A stretch of DNA of 64,000 nucleotides from Lacticaseibacillus casei DSM 20011 = JCM 1134 = ATCC 393 (GTDB taxonomy: Bacteria; Bacillota; Bacilli; Lactobacillales; Lactobacillaceae): positions 1,426,001 through 1,490,000 of the forward strand of contig NZ_AP012544.1 of NCBI RefSeq assembly GCF_000829055.1. The letters are read 5' to 3'. This document shows, in pieces, positions 43,297 through 52,761 of the stretch. The position numbers and the translations under genes are program-made. Under the pieces are notes generated by a model. The model was not told the origin of the DNA, made no database searches, and saw nothing but the letters and a program-made list of their open reading frames with translations. Position 1 is the first letter of the stretch. Each line of letters opens with the position of its first letter.

Positions 43297-43518
43297 GGGT
43301 GTTCGCAGGAGCCTGCGTGTAAGGAGCTCAAGCCCTAAATGGTCAAACCACACGACTATGGGATTGAAACTATAGACATTGGGGGCAATCCGGTTCCGAA
43401 ACGCGCTCGCAGTCGCAGAAATCTACGTGTAAGGACCTCAAGCCTAAATGGCCAAAGCCCAGCCATTTAGGCTTGAGGTCCTTACACGTAGATTTCTAAA
43501 CGCTCCTGCTCGCGCTCT
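43297..43518. repeat. Palindromic intergenic repeat, copy E plus a partial copy
   Basis: The full copy 43397-43518 has arms TACGTGTAAGGACCTCAAGC and GCTTGAGGTCCTTACACGTA around CCTAAATGG/CCATTTAGG. A left-half copy with GCCTGCGTGTAAGGAGCTCA sits at 43297-43341. It lies between the T-box terminator and hisS, so it is part of the hisS mRNA leader and would fold into a very stable hairpin there. Confidence 0.75.
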
Positions 43519-43519
43519 A

Positions 43520-43705
43520 AAAAAATGCACCCCTCGATTGCTCGAAGGGTGCGGACACGGTACCACCTTGTGTTTTACTTTGCCATAACGGTGGCGTTCC
43601 GGAATTTTATCACCTCGGGAGTGTCTTTTCGATCGGTCCCGGCTTTCACCATCTCCGGGTCGCTTAAAGTTGATCTATCCTACTCCGTCACAGGTCTTAG
43701 TTATT
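43520..43705 (-). promoter_or_regulatory. T-box leader of hisS-aspS
   Basis: On the minus strand: AGCGACCCGGAGATGGTGAA and AAGCCGGG (stem I), specifier CAC (43623-43621, His) in AGACACTCC, T-box AAGGTGGTACCGTG, and the terminator GCACCCTTCGA-GCAA-TCGAGGGGTGC with a run of seven T (43520-43552). Uncharged tRNA-His should favour antitermination. The specifier agrees with the first gene. Confidence 0.93.
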
Positions 43706-43711
43706 GTTTAA

Positions 43712-43740
43712 AGCATACGGTTTGCAGAAAGCTTTGTCAA
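43712..43740 (-). promoter_or_regulatory. Promoter of the hisS T-box leader
   Basis: TTGACA (43740-43735), 17 bp, TATGCT (43717-43712). A second TATGCT lies in a related sequence at about 43783, perhaps a duplicated promoter. Confidence 0.8.
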
Positions 43741-43881
43741 CGGCGTTTCTATTCTTTTCTTATCGCTGACTTTTCACTTTAGCATACGGCTTACAGACAG
43801 TAAAACCGTCTTTACCGCCTTTTTACCAGCCGATTTGCTATAATGAACTTAACGATTTTTAGAGAATGGTGAGGCTGGGTC

Positions 43882-45204
43882 ATGAAACCTATCGGACAAT
43901 TGAAAAAATGGCCATTGATCATTTTGCTGGCGGTGTTGTTTGGCGTTGGTGCCGCGACGACCAGTGTCATGGCCAATACGCAATATATGACGGTAAAGGC
44001 CGACACGGTTAACGTGCGGCTGGGGCCTGGGCTTGCTTATGGCATTATGGGTCAGGTTAAGTCGGGCAATCAGCTGACGATTATCGGTGCCAAGAATTCC
44101 TGGTACCAAGTGCGGCTTGCCGGGAATCGAATTGGTTGGGTGGCATCATGGCTGGTGGATCAAAGCGAAGCCGCCACAACTCGGGCAAAAGTTGCCACCG
44201 TCAATCAACCGGTCAATGTGCGCGAATATGCGAGCCAGGATGCCAAACAATTAGGCTCCCTTAATGCTGGCGTGAGTGTGAAGGTCGTCTATCAGGAAGG
44301 CAACTGGACGCAAATCGCCTATAACAATACTGCGGCGTGGATCACCAGCAGCAGTGTTCAGCTGACCGGCCAGACAACGAACCTCGCGCAACCTGCCCAA
44401 GCAAATCTGACGCAGACCCAAAGCAATCCCTCGCTAAAAGTCACGACCAACACAACGACTAATTTACGAAATGCAGCAGGTATCAATGCGCCGGTTGTCG
44501 AAAAACTGGACAAGGGCACGGAACTGACCGTTATCAAGCAACAGGATGATTGGTATCAAGTTACCGCGCCTGATGGCAAAACCGGTTTTGTGGCTAGTTG
44601 GACAGTCAGCGCGCCTAATGACGGTCAGACGCAAAAAGCCGCAACCAAGCTTTCCGAAGCGACGATTGTTCTTGATCCGGGTCACGGCGGTACCGATACC
44701 GGCGCCATTGCCAATGATGGCTCTGATTATGAAAAGACCTACACCCTGAAAACGGCAGACCTTGTCGCCAATGCTTTGCGCGCAGCCGGAGCAAACGTCA
44801 TCATGACACGCACCACCGATACGTTTGTTGATCTTGCGCCGCGACCAACCACCGCCAACAACGCCCATGCAGACGCCTTCATCTCGTTCCACTTTGACTC
44901 TAGCCCATCCAAAAACTCTGCTTCAGGCTTCACTACCTACTACTACAGCAGTAAAAAGGATCTCGCGCTGGCCAAGTCGATTAATGGCGCGCTGACTGGC
45001 TTGCCGCTGGAGAATCGCGGCGTAGCTTTTGGTAATTATGAAGTTTTGCGTGATAACAAGCAGCCGGCCATTTTGAACGAAATGGGCTACATCAACAATG
45101 ACAAAGACTTTAAACACATCAAGGATCCGACATACCAGTCAAAAATAGCGACGGATATTGTCAATGGATTGAATGCCTACTTCAAGGCTGGCAATCACCA
45201 ATAA
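43882..45204 (+). CDS. N-acetylmuramoyl-L-alanine amidase with three SH3b domains
   Basis: Product of 440 residues, secreted or anchored by the N-terminal hydrophobic segment (9-31, WPLIILLAVLFGVGAATTSV). Three bacterial SH3 domains follow at about 36-95, 112-171 and 190-248 (VNVRLGPG, VNVREYAS, TNLRNAAG). The Amidase_3 domain is at about 260-435, with zinc/catalytic residues in DPGHGGTDTG, DYEKTYTLK, SFHFDSS and LNEMGY. It cleaves stem peptides from glycan strands. TATAAT at about 43838 is a likely promoter. The gene is convergent with the HAD gene. Confidence 0.95.
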   Translation: MKPIGQLKKWPLIILLAVLFGVGAATTSVMANTQYMTVKADTVNVRLGPGLAYGIMGQVKSGNQLTIIGAKNSWYQVRLAGNRIGWVASWLVDQSEAATTRAKVATVNQPVNVREYASQDAKQLGSLNAGVSVKVVYQEGNWTQIAYNNTAAWITSSSVQLTGQTTNLAQPAQANLTQTQSNPSLKVTTNTTTNLRNAAGINAPVVEKLDKGTELTVIKQQDDWYQVTAPDGKTGFVASWTVSAPNDGQTQKAATKLSEATIVLDPGHGGTDTGAIANDGSDYEKTYTLKTADLVANALRAAGANVIMTRTTDTFVDLAPRPTTANNAHADAFISFHFDSSPSKNSASGFTTYYYSSKKDLALAKSINGALTGLPLENRGVAFGNYEVLRDNKQPAILNEMGYINNDKDFKHIKDPTYQSKIATDIVNGLNAYFKAGNHQ

Positions 45205-45230
45205 TCGTTTCACTTGTTTTCGACCAATCA

Positions 45231-45272
45231 AATACCCGCTAAGGCAGCTGCGGTTGCCTTAGCGGGTATTTT
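45231..45272. terminator. Bidirectional terminator between the amidase and HAD genes
   Basis: ACCCGCTAAGGCA (45233-45245) and TGCCTTAGCGGGT (45255-45267) form a 13-bp perfect stem with T-rich flanks on both strands. It serves the two convergent genes. Confidence 0.88.
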
Positions 45273-45284
45273 GGTTGCAACTAT

Positions 45285-45911
45285 TTACTTGCGGAACAAA
45301 GGCGGAATTTCTTCTAAAGTATCAACCTTAAAGTCCGCTTGCGGTGCGGCATTTAACCCATCCACATTGAAGTAAATGGTTTTGACCCCTGCGTTGACGC
45401 CAGCATCAATATCCAGAGAACGGTCACCGATCATTGCCGTAAACGCCGGATTCAGCTGAAAGCGGTCAAGCAGATATTGAATCGCATGCGGTGCCGGTTT
45501 GCGTGGCAGGTTCAGGTCGGAATCCACACCACCGAGAAACAAGGTATCCACATGATCATTCGCGAGAATCTGCCATGCGCTGTGGTCGCGATGCGTTAAC
45601 AACAGATTGTTGCCACCTTGATCCTTGATTGCCCGCAACACTGGCAGCGCCGCCGGGTAAGGATGAATGTCATGAAGGTAAGCACGAGCACGGTGATGGT
45701 AGTCAGCCTCTAATTCATCCACCGAGCGCCCTACTTTGCTACCGAAATCGGTTAGAAACTTTTTGATCGAAGTCTTCTTGACTAGGCGGTACAAAGCATC
45801 CGGTTCAATTTGCCCGCCGTTGTCCAATACAAGGCTTCTGAGCGCCTTCATCATGCCGGGATAGGAATCATACAGCATGCCGTCAAAATCCCAAATAGCA
45901 TTAACCAGCAT
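45285..45911 (-). CDS. HAD-family phosphatase
   Basis: Product of 208 residues. HAD motif I AIWDFDGMLYDS (nucleophile and acid Asp), motif II LLLTHRD, and motif IV FTAMIGDRSLDIDAGVNAGV. A four-helix cap is inserted after motif I, as in phosphoglycolate-phosphatase-like members. Substrate unknown. Its ATG overlaps the dtd stop (TAATG), so it is co-translated with dtd. Confidence 0.88.
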   Translation of the reverse strand: MLVNAIWDFDGMLYDSYPGMMKALRSLVLDNGGQIEPDALYRLVKKTSIKKFLTDFGSKVGRSVDELEADYHHRARAYLHDIHPYPAALPVLRAIKDQGGNNLLLTHRDHSAWQILANDHVDTLFLGGVDSDLNLPRKPAPHAIQYLLDRFQLNPAFTAMIGDRSLDIDAGVNAGVKTIYFNVDGLNAAPQADFKVDTLEEIPPLFRK

Positions 45912-46357
45912 TACTTCGCCTCCGTATCAAACAGAATGGTGACTGGACCGTCGTTAGTGAGACTCACCTGCATATCGCCACCAAATTCACCGGTCGCCAC
46001 TGTGACCCCCAGTTGCCGTAGTTTGGTATTGAAGTCTTGGTACAGTTGCTCACCTAAAGCCGGGGCTGCTGCATTGGTAAAACTCGGCCGATTGCCACGG
46101 CGGGTATCGGCATATAACGTGAATTGGGAAATCGATAAAATCTGCCCACCGACATCTGCCAAGGCCAAATTCATTTTGCCGGCATCATCACTAAACACCC
46201 TTAATTTACTGATTTTTTCCGCCAGATAGTCACTGTCGGCCTGGGTATCGTTCGGACCGACGCCTAATAACACGACAAAACCGTGGTCGATGGCTCCGAC
46301 TGTTTGCCCCTCAATGGTGACTTGGGCGGCAAGACTGCGTTGTACGACTGCGCGCAT
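45911..46357 (-). CDS. dtd: D-aminoacyl-tRNA deacylase
   Basis: Product of 148 residues that removes D-amino acids from tRNA. Motifs: [20 protein letters not shown] and the Gly-cisPro motif in [12 protein letters not shown]. Downstream of the ppGpp synthetase, the usual rel-dtd order in Firmicutes. The gap of about 120 bp between them has no gene. Confidence 0.95.
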   Translation of the reverse strand: MRAVVQRSLAAQVTIEGQTVGAIDHGFVVLLGVGPNDTQADSDYLAEKISKLRVFSDDAGKMNLALADVGGQILSISQFTLYADTRRGNRPSFTNAAAPALGEQLYQDFNTKLRQLGVTVATGEFGGDMQVSLTNDGPVTILFDTEAK

Positions 46358-46480
46358 GAATTTCTCTCCTTTTCTCGTTTGCTTTTATTTGGATACGGTG
46401 CCGGCTCGCTGTGGCCGAAAAAGCAGCAGGAACAAACATCTCAGTCTAAGCTGGCGATGTTGCTCGACTGCTGCCTTCGA

Positions 46481-48706
46481 TCAACCATTGGCCCGTTTAA
46501 CTTCATAAATATCCGGGACATTTTTAACTGCGTCCATCAACTTATCCAAGTGGGCAAGGTTACGGACCCCAACCGTAACATGAATGTCAGCCATTTTGTC
46601 ATGGTCGACCCGGCCATTGATATTATTCAAGGCTTTGGTTTGGGCGTTGAGAACCTGCAGAACATCACTCAGCAATCCGCTGCGATTGTATCCGTAAATT
46701 TCGAGATCTGTGTTGAAGAGCTGCTTTTGATCCTCTTCATTCTCCCAGCGAACCTCAATCAAACGACCGGACATTTCCTTGGAATTTTGAACGTTGGGGC
46801 AATCGGCACGATGGACAGTCACGCCGCGGCCTTTGGTGACGTAGCCGACAATCGCATCCCCAGGCACGGGCATGCAGCACTTGGCCAGATGAACCAGCAG
46901 ATTATCGACACCTTCAATAACCACACCATCTTCGGAATGGGTTTGTGGCTGGTGGCGTTCGCTGGAAACGGTCGTCACTTTTTGATTTTTCGACAAGATC
47001 GCGGCTTCTTTAGCTTTACGATCTTTTTCGGCCTTCTCGTGGCGATATTTCTCGGTCAGCCGATTGGCAATGACTCTCGGCGTATATTCACCATAGCCAA
47101 TTGAGCTCATCAGTTCATCTTCGGTTTGAAAATTCAGCCGCTGCATAAGCCCGGACAGGTTTTCCTTGGTCAGGAACTCTTTAGGGGTATACCCTTCCTC
47201 CTGCAGCTCGTGTTCCAGCATATCGCGGCCTTTTTCGGCATTTTCGCTTTTATCGGCTTGCTTAAAATAGCGCTTGATCTTGTTGCGGGCACGGGAGGTA
47301 TAAACAATCTTGATCCAGTCACGACTCGGAGCGCTACCACTGGCCGTCAGCATCTCGACAATATCGCCGTTTTTGAGCACATAATTCAGCGGTACGATTT
47401 TGCCGTTGACCTTTGCACCGACCGTATGATTACCGACTTCAGTGTGAATGAGATAGCCAAAATCAAGTGGATTACTACCTTTAGGGAGCTCGTAGACATC
47501 ACCCTTGGGCGTAAATACATAAACCCGATCTGTGAAAATATCGCCTTTAACACTTTCCATGAAGTCGGCCGCATCGCTACTTTCATCCTGCAATTCGAGG
47601 ATTTCGCGGAAAATATCCAGTTTCTTACCAGCCTTGTCATACTGAACTTTACTGGTCTGGCCTTCTTTGTAGGCCCAGTGTGCCGCAACACCATATTCAG
47701 CCACGTGATGCATTTCTTCAGTTCGAATCTGCACTTCTAGTGGTTTGCCCATGGGCCCGATGACCGTTGTATGAATACTTTGATAAAGATTGGCTTTTGG
47801 CATCGCGATGTAATCTTTAAATCGCCCTGGCATTGGCTTCCACTTGGTGTGGATGGCACCCAAAACCGCGTAACAGTCTTTAATCGTTTCGGTGATCACC
47901 CGAATGGCAAGTAAGTCATAAAGTTCGTCAAACTGCTTGTGTTTGTCGCGCATTTTTTTGTAAATCGAATAAATGTTCTTGGGACGACCATAGATTTCGT
48001 ATTTGATATGCAAGTCAGCCAATGCTTTTTTGATTTCTTCAATGGCCTCTTGGATATAAGCTTCACGTTCGGTTCGCTTGCTGTTCATCAAGTGGGCAAT
48101 CCGGTAGTACTGTTGCGGGTTTAGATAGCGCAGCGACAGATCTTCAAGTTCCCACTTGATGGTGCTGATCCCCAAACGATCAGCTAAGGGCGCATAAATC
48201 TCCAATGTTTCATTGGCGATCCGCCGCTGCTTGTCTGGGCGTAAGTGCTGGAGCGTCCGCATATTGTGCAGACGGTCAGCCAATTTGACCATGATGACCC
48301 GTAAGTCCTTGGCCATTGCCAACAACATCTTCCGGTGGTTCTCGGCGAGTTCATCTTTATGCGCAACATACGTGACTTTGCTCAGTTTGGTGACGCCATC
48401 AACAATAACCGCAACATCGTGCCCAAATACTTCTTCAATATCACCTAACGTAATGTTGGTGTCTTCGACGACATCATGTAAATACCCGGAAGCCACAGTC
48501 TCCGGATCCATTTTTAATTCGGCAAGAATCCCGGCTACCTGAATGGGATGGATAATGTAAGGCTCACCGGACTTGCGAACCTGGTCTTTATGGACGTACG
48601 CAGCAAATTTATAGGCCTTTTCAACGAATGCCAAATGTTCAGGATTCATATAAGCTTTGCATAACTTCATGACATCCGGTTGGGTAAGTTCAACTTCTTC
48701 GGCCAT
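46481..48706 (-). CDS. relA: Bifunctional (p)ppGpp synthetase/hydrolase
   Basis: Product of 741 residues, the main stringent-response enzyme. HD hydrolase domain (YIIHPIQVAGIL, GYLHDVVEDT), synthetase domain (YGRPKNIYSIYKKM), TGS domain (VYVFTPKGDVYELPKGSNPL) and a C-terminal zinc-finger/ACT region (HLAKCCMPVPGDAIVGYV, IYGYNRSGLLSDVLQVL). Both catalytic centres look intact. ATG at 48706 with TAGGAGG upstream is chosen. The frame stays open for 97 more codons, but these read through a palindromic repeat and are not coding. Confidence 0.96.
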   Translation of the reverse strand: MAEEVELTQPDVMKLCKAYMNPEHLAFVEKAYKFAAYVHKDQVRKSGEPYIIHPIQVAGILAELKMDPETVASGYLHDVVEDTNITLGDIEEVFGHDVAVIVDGVTKLSKVTYVAHKDELAENHRKMLLAMAKDLRVIMVKLADRLHNMRTLQHLRPDKQRRIANETLEIYAPLADRLGISTIKWELEDLSLRYLNPQQYYRIAHLMNSKRTEREAYIQEAIEEIKKALADLHIKYEIYGRPKNIYSIYKKMRDKHKQFDELYDLLAIRVITETIKDCYAVLGAIHTKWKPMPGRFKDYIAMPKANLYQSIHTTVIGPMGKPLEVQIRTEEMHHVAEYGVAAHWAYKEGQTSKVQYDKAGKKLDIFREILELQDESSDAADFMESVKGDIFTDRVYVFTPKGDVYELPKGSNPLDFGYLIHTEVGNHTVGAKVNGKIVPLNYVLKNGDIVEMLTASGSAPSRDWIKIVYTSRARNKIKRYFKQADKSENAEKGRDMLEHELQEEGYTPKEFLTKENLSGLMQRLNFQTEDELMSSIGYGEYTPRVIANRLTEKYRHEKAEKDRKAKEAAILSKNQKVTTVSSERHQPQTHSEDGVVIEGVDNLLVHLAKCCMPVPGDAIVGYVTKGRGVTVHRADCPNVQNSKEMSGRLIEVRWENEEDQKQLFNTDLEIYGYNRSGLLSDVLQVLNAQTKALNNINGRVDHDKMADIHVTVGVRNLAHLDKLMDAVKNVPDIYEVKRANG

Positions 48707-48721
48707 TCCAATTCCTCCTAA

Positions 48722-48834
48722 GCGCTCACCAGCGCGGTTAGAAGTCGGAATGTAAGCGGCCTTGGACGCGATGGCCGGTTTTTGGCCATTGCGTTCAAGG
48801 TCCTTACATGCAGACTTCTGCGCCGGTGAGCGCG
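48722..48834. repeat. Palindromic intergenic repeat, copy F
   Basis: Ends GCGCTCACCAGCGCGG and CTGCGCCGGTGAGCGCG; arms GTAAGCGGCCTTGGACGCG and the matching GCGTTCAAGGTCCTTAC. It sits between the rel ribosome site and its promoter, so it is in the rel leader or promoter region. The remainder of 48835-49043 shows no gene. Confidence 0.8.
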
Positions 48835-49043
48835 TTAATAGGCGCACCGACATTATGAGAAGGGCGATAAACGGTCTGTTCCGACTTGGCCGGGACAACA
48901 CGCTTATCGCCGCTTCGTTACGCTTGATTAATCGCGTCAGTTCGCGCATGATCGCTGCACGTTGTTGATGAAACATTTGGCGCACAGCTGGTTTCATCTG
49001 TTCTTAGACTACCCTTAAATTATAACGATTCTTGGGCAAAATG

Positions 49044-49367
49044 CTAGTCCTTTGCCATTGCCAGACAGCTCAAAACGATGTAGATCGGCGGGAAAAAATA
49101 CCCATACCATTTGTACCGCCATAAAACCATCAACGTAAACAAGACAGGTAAAACCAGAAGCCACCACCAGCCTAAATGATGGCGATGAATCATTTTGCCA
49201 ATCCACCAGGCACTCAACATATTGATCAAAATGAACAGCACACCGACACGAATGGCAGTGCTGAGATGCAGTAACGGGAAGACCCAAGGGAGGAGCAAGG
49301 TCACGAAGACACTCCAACAAATAATGGTATTGCGTGGAACTTTGACCCAATTCATGACACGACTCAT
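49044..49367 (-). CDS. Small membrane protein, four helices
   Basis: Product of 107 residues with helices at about 13-32, 38-58, 65-84 and 89-104 (WWWLLVLPVLFTLMVLW). Not recognised. ATG at 49367 has AAAGGAG about ten bases upstream. A different frame of similar length covers the same region but is Cys/His-rich and lacks membrane character, so it is judged a shadow. It lies downstream of rsmE, with 37 bp between. Confidence 0.65.
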   Translation of the reverse strand: MSRVMNWVKVPRNTIICWSVFVTLLLPWVFPLLHLSTAIRVGVLFILINMLSAWWIGKMIHRHHLGWWWLLVLPVLFTLMVLWRYKWYGYFFPPIYIVLSCLAMAKD

Positions 49368-49404
49368 CAGCGATAGTCTCCTTTATCAATGATTCAATTT
49401 TTAA

Positions 49405-50133
49405 TTAAGAAAGCTCGGTGAGAACTGAGACAGCACTCAGCAAGTACAGCGGCGCCGTTTCTGCCCGTAAAATTCGTGGGCCAAGACCGGCTGGTGTGAA
49501 GCCATTTGCTTTTAACCCAGCTAATTCAGCCGGTGAAATACCGCCTTCCGGACCAAAAACAACGCATAATGATGCCGGCTTTTCTGCCAACGCTGCGACC
49601 AGTGCCGCATGTTCGCCTTGCTTGGCACTTTCTTCGTAAGCAACCAGCTTGACTGCCGCGCTATTGCCTACATCACTATGCTTAGCATACATCGCCACTT
49701 CAGGAACCAGATTGCGATGACTTTGTTCTGCGGCATTCTGAGCGATGGTCGCCAGCCGGCTCAATTTTTGGGCAACCCGTTCGGCCGGCCAGCGGGCAGT
49801 GCCCCACTGTGCATTAAAAAAGCCGATCTTGGCAGCGCCTAATTCGGTTGCTTTTTGGACAATCCACTCGGCTTTATCGCCTTTGCTGACACCGCAGACA
49901 ATTTCAACTGCAATCGGCAGTTCAACGGGTTGCGTGACATCCTCGCCAATCAAAACCGTCAGCAGATCTGTGCTTTGAATCGTGGCGTGATAAACATGGT
50001 GTTCAGGATCGGCTAACTCAATCACATCGCCCACCTCATGCCGCAACACCTTAATGGCATGCTTGGCAATCGCTGGTTCCAATGTTAACGTCTGCTTTTC
50101 ATGCAACTTATGTGCGGTGAAAAACCGTTGCAT
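49405..50133 (-). CDS. rsmE: 16S rRNA (uracil1498-N3)-methyltransferase
   Basis: Product of 242 residues. The N-terminal PUA-like part is followed by a SPOUT knot with VFGPEGGISPAE, LGPRILRAETAPLYLLSAV and WIVQKATELGAAKI. It methylates U1498 in the decoding region. It overlaps the prmA stop by one base (the usual prmA-rsmE pair). Confidence 0.95.
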   Translation of the reverse strand: MQRFFTAHKLHEKQTLTLEPAIAKHAIKVLRHEVGDVIELADPEHHVYHATIQSTDLLTVLIGEDVTQPVELPIAVEIVCGVSKGDKAEWIVQKATELGAAKIGFFNAQWGTARWPAERVAQKLSRLATIAQNAAEQSHRNLVPEVAMYAKHSDVGNSAAVKLVAYEESAKQGEHAALVAALAEKPASLCVVFGPEGGISPAELAGLKANGFTPAGLGPRILRAETAPLYLLSAVSVLTELS

Positions 50134-51086
50134 CAGTCGTCCTCCTCTTGAATCACGGCTTCGAGTGCCACCCAGCCGCCTGTTTCACGCCGTTGGGCAA
50201 TCGTAAACCCATTGGCCTGCAAAGTCTGCGTGATTAAGGCAGCTTTGTCGGCAATAATGCCAGCCAGAAGAAAATGACCCTTGGGCTTCAAGCGTTCCTG
50301 AACCTGCGGAATTAAAGGCACTAAAACCTCAGCTAAAATGTTGGCAACAATCAAATCAGCAGACATCGTGATCCCTTGTAGCAAATCATTTGCCTTTACC
50401 GTGATGTGGCTGACAGGATTGAGCTCAATGTTAGACTGGGCATTTTTGACGGCAACATCATCGACATCGGTTGCTAAAATACGGCTGACACCCAAGCGTT
50501 CGGCAGCAATCGCCAAAATTCCGGAGCCCGTTCCGACATCAATCATCGTCTCACCGCCGCGCACCACTGATTCCAGTAATCCTAACATCAACTGGGTGGT
50601 CGGGTGCGTACCGGTGCCAAACGCCATGCCCGGATCCTGCGTCAGCACGATTTCGCCATTTTGTTCCGGGGTGTAATGTTCCCATTTAGGCACAATGGTC
50701 AAAAAACGTGAAACTCGAAGCGGATGATAATACTGTTTCCACACATTGGCCCAATCCGCCTGCCGCACATCGGTCAACGTGACCGTTGCCGCTCCGGGAT
50801 CTAATCCGAATTGCTTCAATGCTTTGACTTGCGCCGCAATGTGATCGCGCTGTTCATTGAGTGAAGTGGCTGGATCAAAATAGCCAATCACCTGGGCGCC
50901 TGAAGCCAAATGCGGAATAGTGGTCGGGTCAAACCAGGTTCCGTGAGCATCAATTGTCGCCTTTTTGAAGTCAGCAGCGTCCTTAATTTGAATCCCTTCG
51001 GCGCCGGCTTCCATCAAAATATTGCTAACCGCCTCTACCGTTTCAGTCGAGGTTGTTACCGTTAACGCTGTCCAATCGTTGTTCAT
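50133..51086 (-). CDS. prmA: Ribosomal protein L11 methyltransferase
   Basis: Product of 317 residues. SAM-binding motif [30 protein letters not shown] and [11 protein letters not shown], with [15 protein letters not shown] upstream, typical of PrmA. ATG at 51086 with AAGGAG seven bases upstream; a TTG one codon earlier would be too close. First gene of the prmA-rsmE pair. Confidence 0.95.
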   Translation of the reverse strand: MNNDWTALTVTTSTETVEAVSNILMEAGAEGIQIKDAADFKKATIDAHGTWFDPTTIPHLASGAQVIGYFDPATSLNEQRDHIAAQVKALKQFGLDPGAATVTLTDVRQADWANVWKQYYHPLRVSRFLTIVPKWEHYTPEQNGEIVLTQDPGMAFGTGTHPTTQLMLGLLESVVRGGETMIDVGTGSGILAIAAERLGVSRILATDVDDVAVKNAQSNIELNPVSHITVKANDLLQGITMSADLIVANILAEVLVPLIPQVQERLKPKGHFLLAGIIADKAALITQTLQANGFTIAQRRETGGWVALEAVIQEEDD

Positions 51087-51147
51087 CAAGGTCTCCTTTT
51101 AATGTCACTTAACATCCGATCGCGTTTGACACTCACTCATCAACTTA

Positions 51148-51642
51148 TTAATACTTCGGATACGGCAAAAAGATCCGATTATTGGCGTCAGGTTGTTGCG
51201 CCAGAGTCTCTTCAAACGCCGCATCGTCGAAATTCAGTGAAAAAAGATCATTGTCAGACGTGCCATCGACAAAATCCATCAGATCGCTTTCACCGTCATC
51301 CAGCAAATCCTGCAAGTAAATGAACAATGCATCCACGGTTGCGACGTCAATGCCTTTCTTGCCATTAAAACCGAAAATGGCCAGATAGTCATCGACGTAA
51401 TCTTCACCGTGCAGCCGGGTTTCGTCATAAAAAAGAATTGCATCTTGATAAGTGACCGGTCCGTCATCAATGGTCGCGCCGTTTTGGTCTTCAACCTCGA
51501 TGCCTGCCTCACCCTGTGCCGTCATCGTGATTTCCAGTTCAATGACGTGGGCATCCTTATCCCAGTTCAAACTAAGATCGCCGTCAAAATCGAGCTGATC
51601 CATTTTCTCGCCGATTGCATCTAACATATTCAGTTGGCTCAT
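51148..51642 (-). CDS. DUF3013-like acidic protein
   Basis: Product of 164 residues, strongly acidic (MSQLNMLDAIGEKMDQLDFD; AFEETLAQQPDANNRIF). The pattern LDFDGDLSLNWDKDAHVIEL and TYQDAILFYDETR matches, as I remember it, the DUF3013 family of lactobacilli. Function unknown. ATG at 51642 overlaps the glycosylase stop (ATGA), with AAAGGA eight bases upstream. The frame extends 33 codons further, inside the glycosylase gene, without a ribosome site. Confidence 0.7.
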   Translation of the reverse strand: MSQLNMLDAIGEKMDQLDFDGDLSLNWDKDAHVIELEITMTAQGEAGIEVEDQNGATIDDGPVTYQDAILFYDETRLHGEDYVDDYLAIFGFNGKKGIDVATVDALFIYLQDLLDDGESDLMDFVDGTSDNDLFSLNFDDAAFEETLAQQPDANNRIFLPYPKY

Positions 51643-52244
51643 GCTTGCCATCCTTTCATTTTCCGATCCTGGTCTCGCCGCGGCAAGCCCGACACAAACG
51701 GATTGCCGGACACATAAAATCGCAGTGGCGCACTTGTCCAAGGTTCCTTATTGGGGATGCCAATTCGGGGACCGACTGCGATATTCTGTGGCCGATACGC
51801 TGTTGGTGTTAGTTTTAATTGACCATCATTTAACACAGTCCCATCGAGCTGCCGATCAATCGCTAATGCCTGGCATAACTTTCCCGGCCCGTTTGTAAGT
51901 CCGACACCGGTCTGATGACGTCGTTGCGCCATGTCCGCCAGTCCAGCTATCGGTTCAAGCGCGCGAATCAAAATGCACTCAGGAATATCAGCTGTCTGGG
52001 TCACAATATTCAGCAAACAGTATTGCCGCATCTGATACACGTAAACCGTACCTGCTTCCAAAAACAGACTGTGATTGCGCTTAGTATGCCGATTGCCAAA
52101 CGCATGTGCCGCTTGATCGCGAACACCGAGGTAAGCTTCGGTTTCGACGATTAAGCCGCTGCAGTTGGCTAAACTTAACTTCATCCCCAGCAACTGTTGG
52201 GCGGATTGAAGTGTTGGTTGTGTTGCTAACCAAGGAATTATCAT
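51639..52244 (-). CDS. mpg: 3-methyladenine DNA glycosylase (AAG type)
   Basis: Product of 201 residues of the alkyladenine glycosylase family. Catalytic segment GLIVETEAYLGVRDQAAHA (the Glu activates water), then GTVYVYQMRQYCLLNIVT and GLTNGPGKLCQAL. It removes alkylated purines in base excision repair. Translationally coupled to the following DUF3013-like gene. Confidence 0.93.
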   Translation of the reverse strand: MIIPWLATQPTLQSAQQLLGMKLSLANCSGLIVETEAYLGVRDQAAHAFGNRHTKRNHSLFLEAGTVYVYQMRQYCLLNIVTQTADIPECILIRALEPIAGLADMAQRRHQTGVGLTNGPGKLCQALAIDRQLDGTVLNDGQLKLTPTAYRPQNIAVGPRIGIPNKEPWTSAPLRFYVSGNPFVSGLPRRDQDRKMKGWQA

Positions 52245-52348
52245 GCTTAATATATTAGCCTAGCTTCAGCTGAATGCAAAGGGCTAAGTGGCTTTGCCTT
52301 CAAAACATCGCCAGGTATAATAGTAACCAACTGGAAAGGAAGCTGAAC

Positions 52349-52597
52349 ATGGCAGAAAACTTAGCATTGCGCGCGCTTATCAGTCAACAAGCCGATACAC
52401 TGGTCTCCGAACTCTACACAGACGACAAGGTCAATGCCCGCCTCCAAAAATGGTTAGCCAAAGTACCGGATCCGGGTGTAGCTGACACCTATAGTTATTT
52501 ACTATCAGAGTCGCGGGATTTTTCCGAAGAACTACTTTATCGAATCTTAAGCAAATTGGTCGAAGACGGCGCGCTTACATTGCCTGACCAAAAATAA
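52349..52597 (+). CDS. Conserved hypothetical protein, 82 residues
   Basis: Helical protein (MAENLALRALISQQADTLVS ... LVEDGALTLPDQK), not recognised. ATG at 52349 has GGAAAGGAAG upstream; an earlier in-frame ATG at 52274 has no ribosome site. TATAAT at about 52316 suits a promoter, and a terminator follows at 52606. A single plus-strand gene among minus-strand ones. Confidence 0.7.
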   Translation: MAENLALRALISQQADTLVSELYTDDKVNARLQKWLAKVPDPGVADTYSYLLSESRDFSEELLYRILSKLVEDGALTLPDQK

Positions 52598-52605
52598 TGG
52601 CTAGC

Positions 52606-52656
52606 AAAAAGAGACAAACTAGCAGTCTTTATAGGCTGTTGTTTGCCTCTTTTTTG
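52606..52656 (+). terminator. Terminator of the 82-residue gene
   Basis: AAAAAGAGACAAACTAGCAG pairs imperfectly with CTGTTGTTTGCCTC, followed by TTTTTT. Confidence 0.75.
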
Positions 52657-52761
52657 CGTGTGAACCGATATGGCTAGAAAGCAAGACGTGGTCGGACTCA
52701 GCTCAGGTCTCTGTACTATGCCCATGCCATGCTAGCGTCATGCTCTCAATGCCACCGAAAA

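Noticed and set aside
46283..47740. Long plus-strand frames opposite the (p)ppGpp synthetase
   Set aside because: Antisense shadows; the minus strand has all synthetase and hydrolase motifs.
48707..48997. N-terminal extension of the (p)ppGpp synthetase
   Set aside because: The open frame runs through a palindromic repeat; a strong ribosome site marks the ATG at 48706.
49015..49389. Alternative 124-residue frame over the four-helix membrane gene
   Set aside because: Cys- and His-rich composition without a good start; the other frame encodes clear membrane helices.
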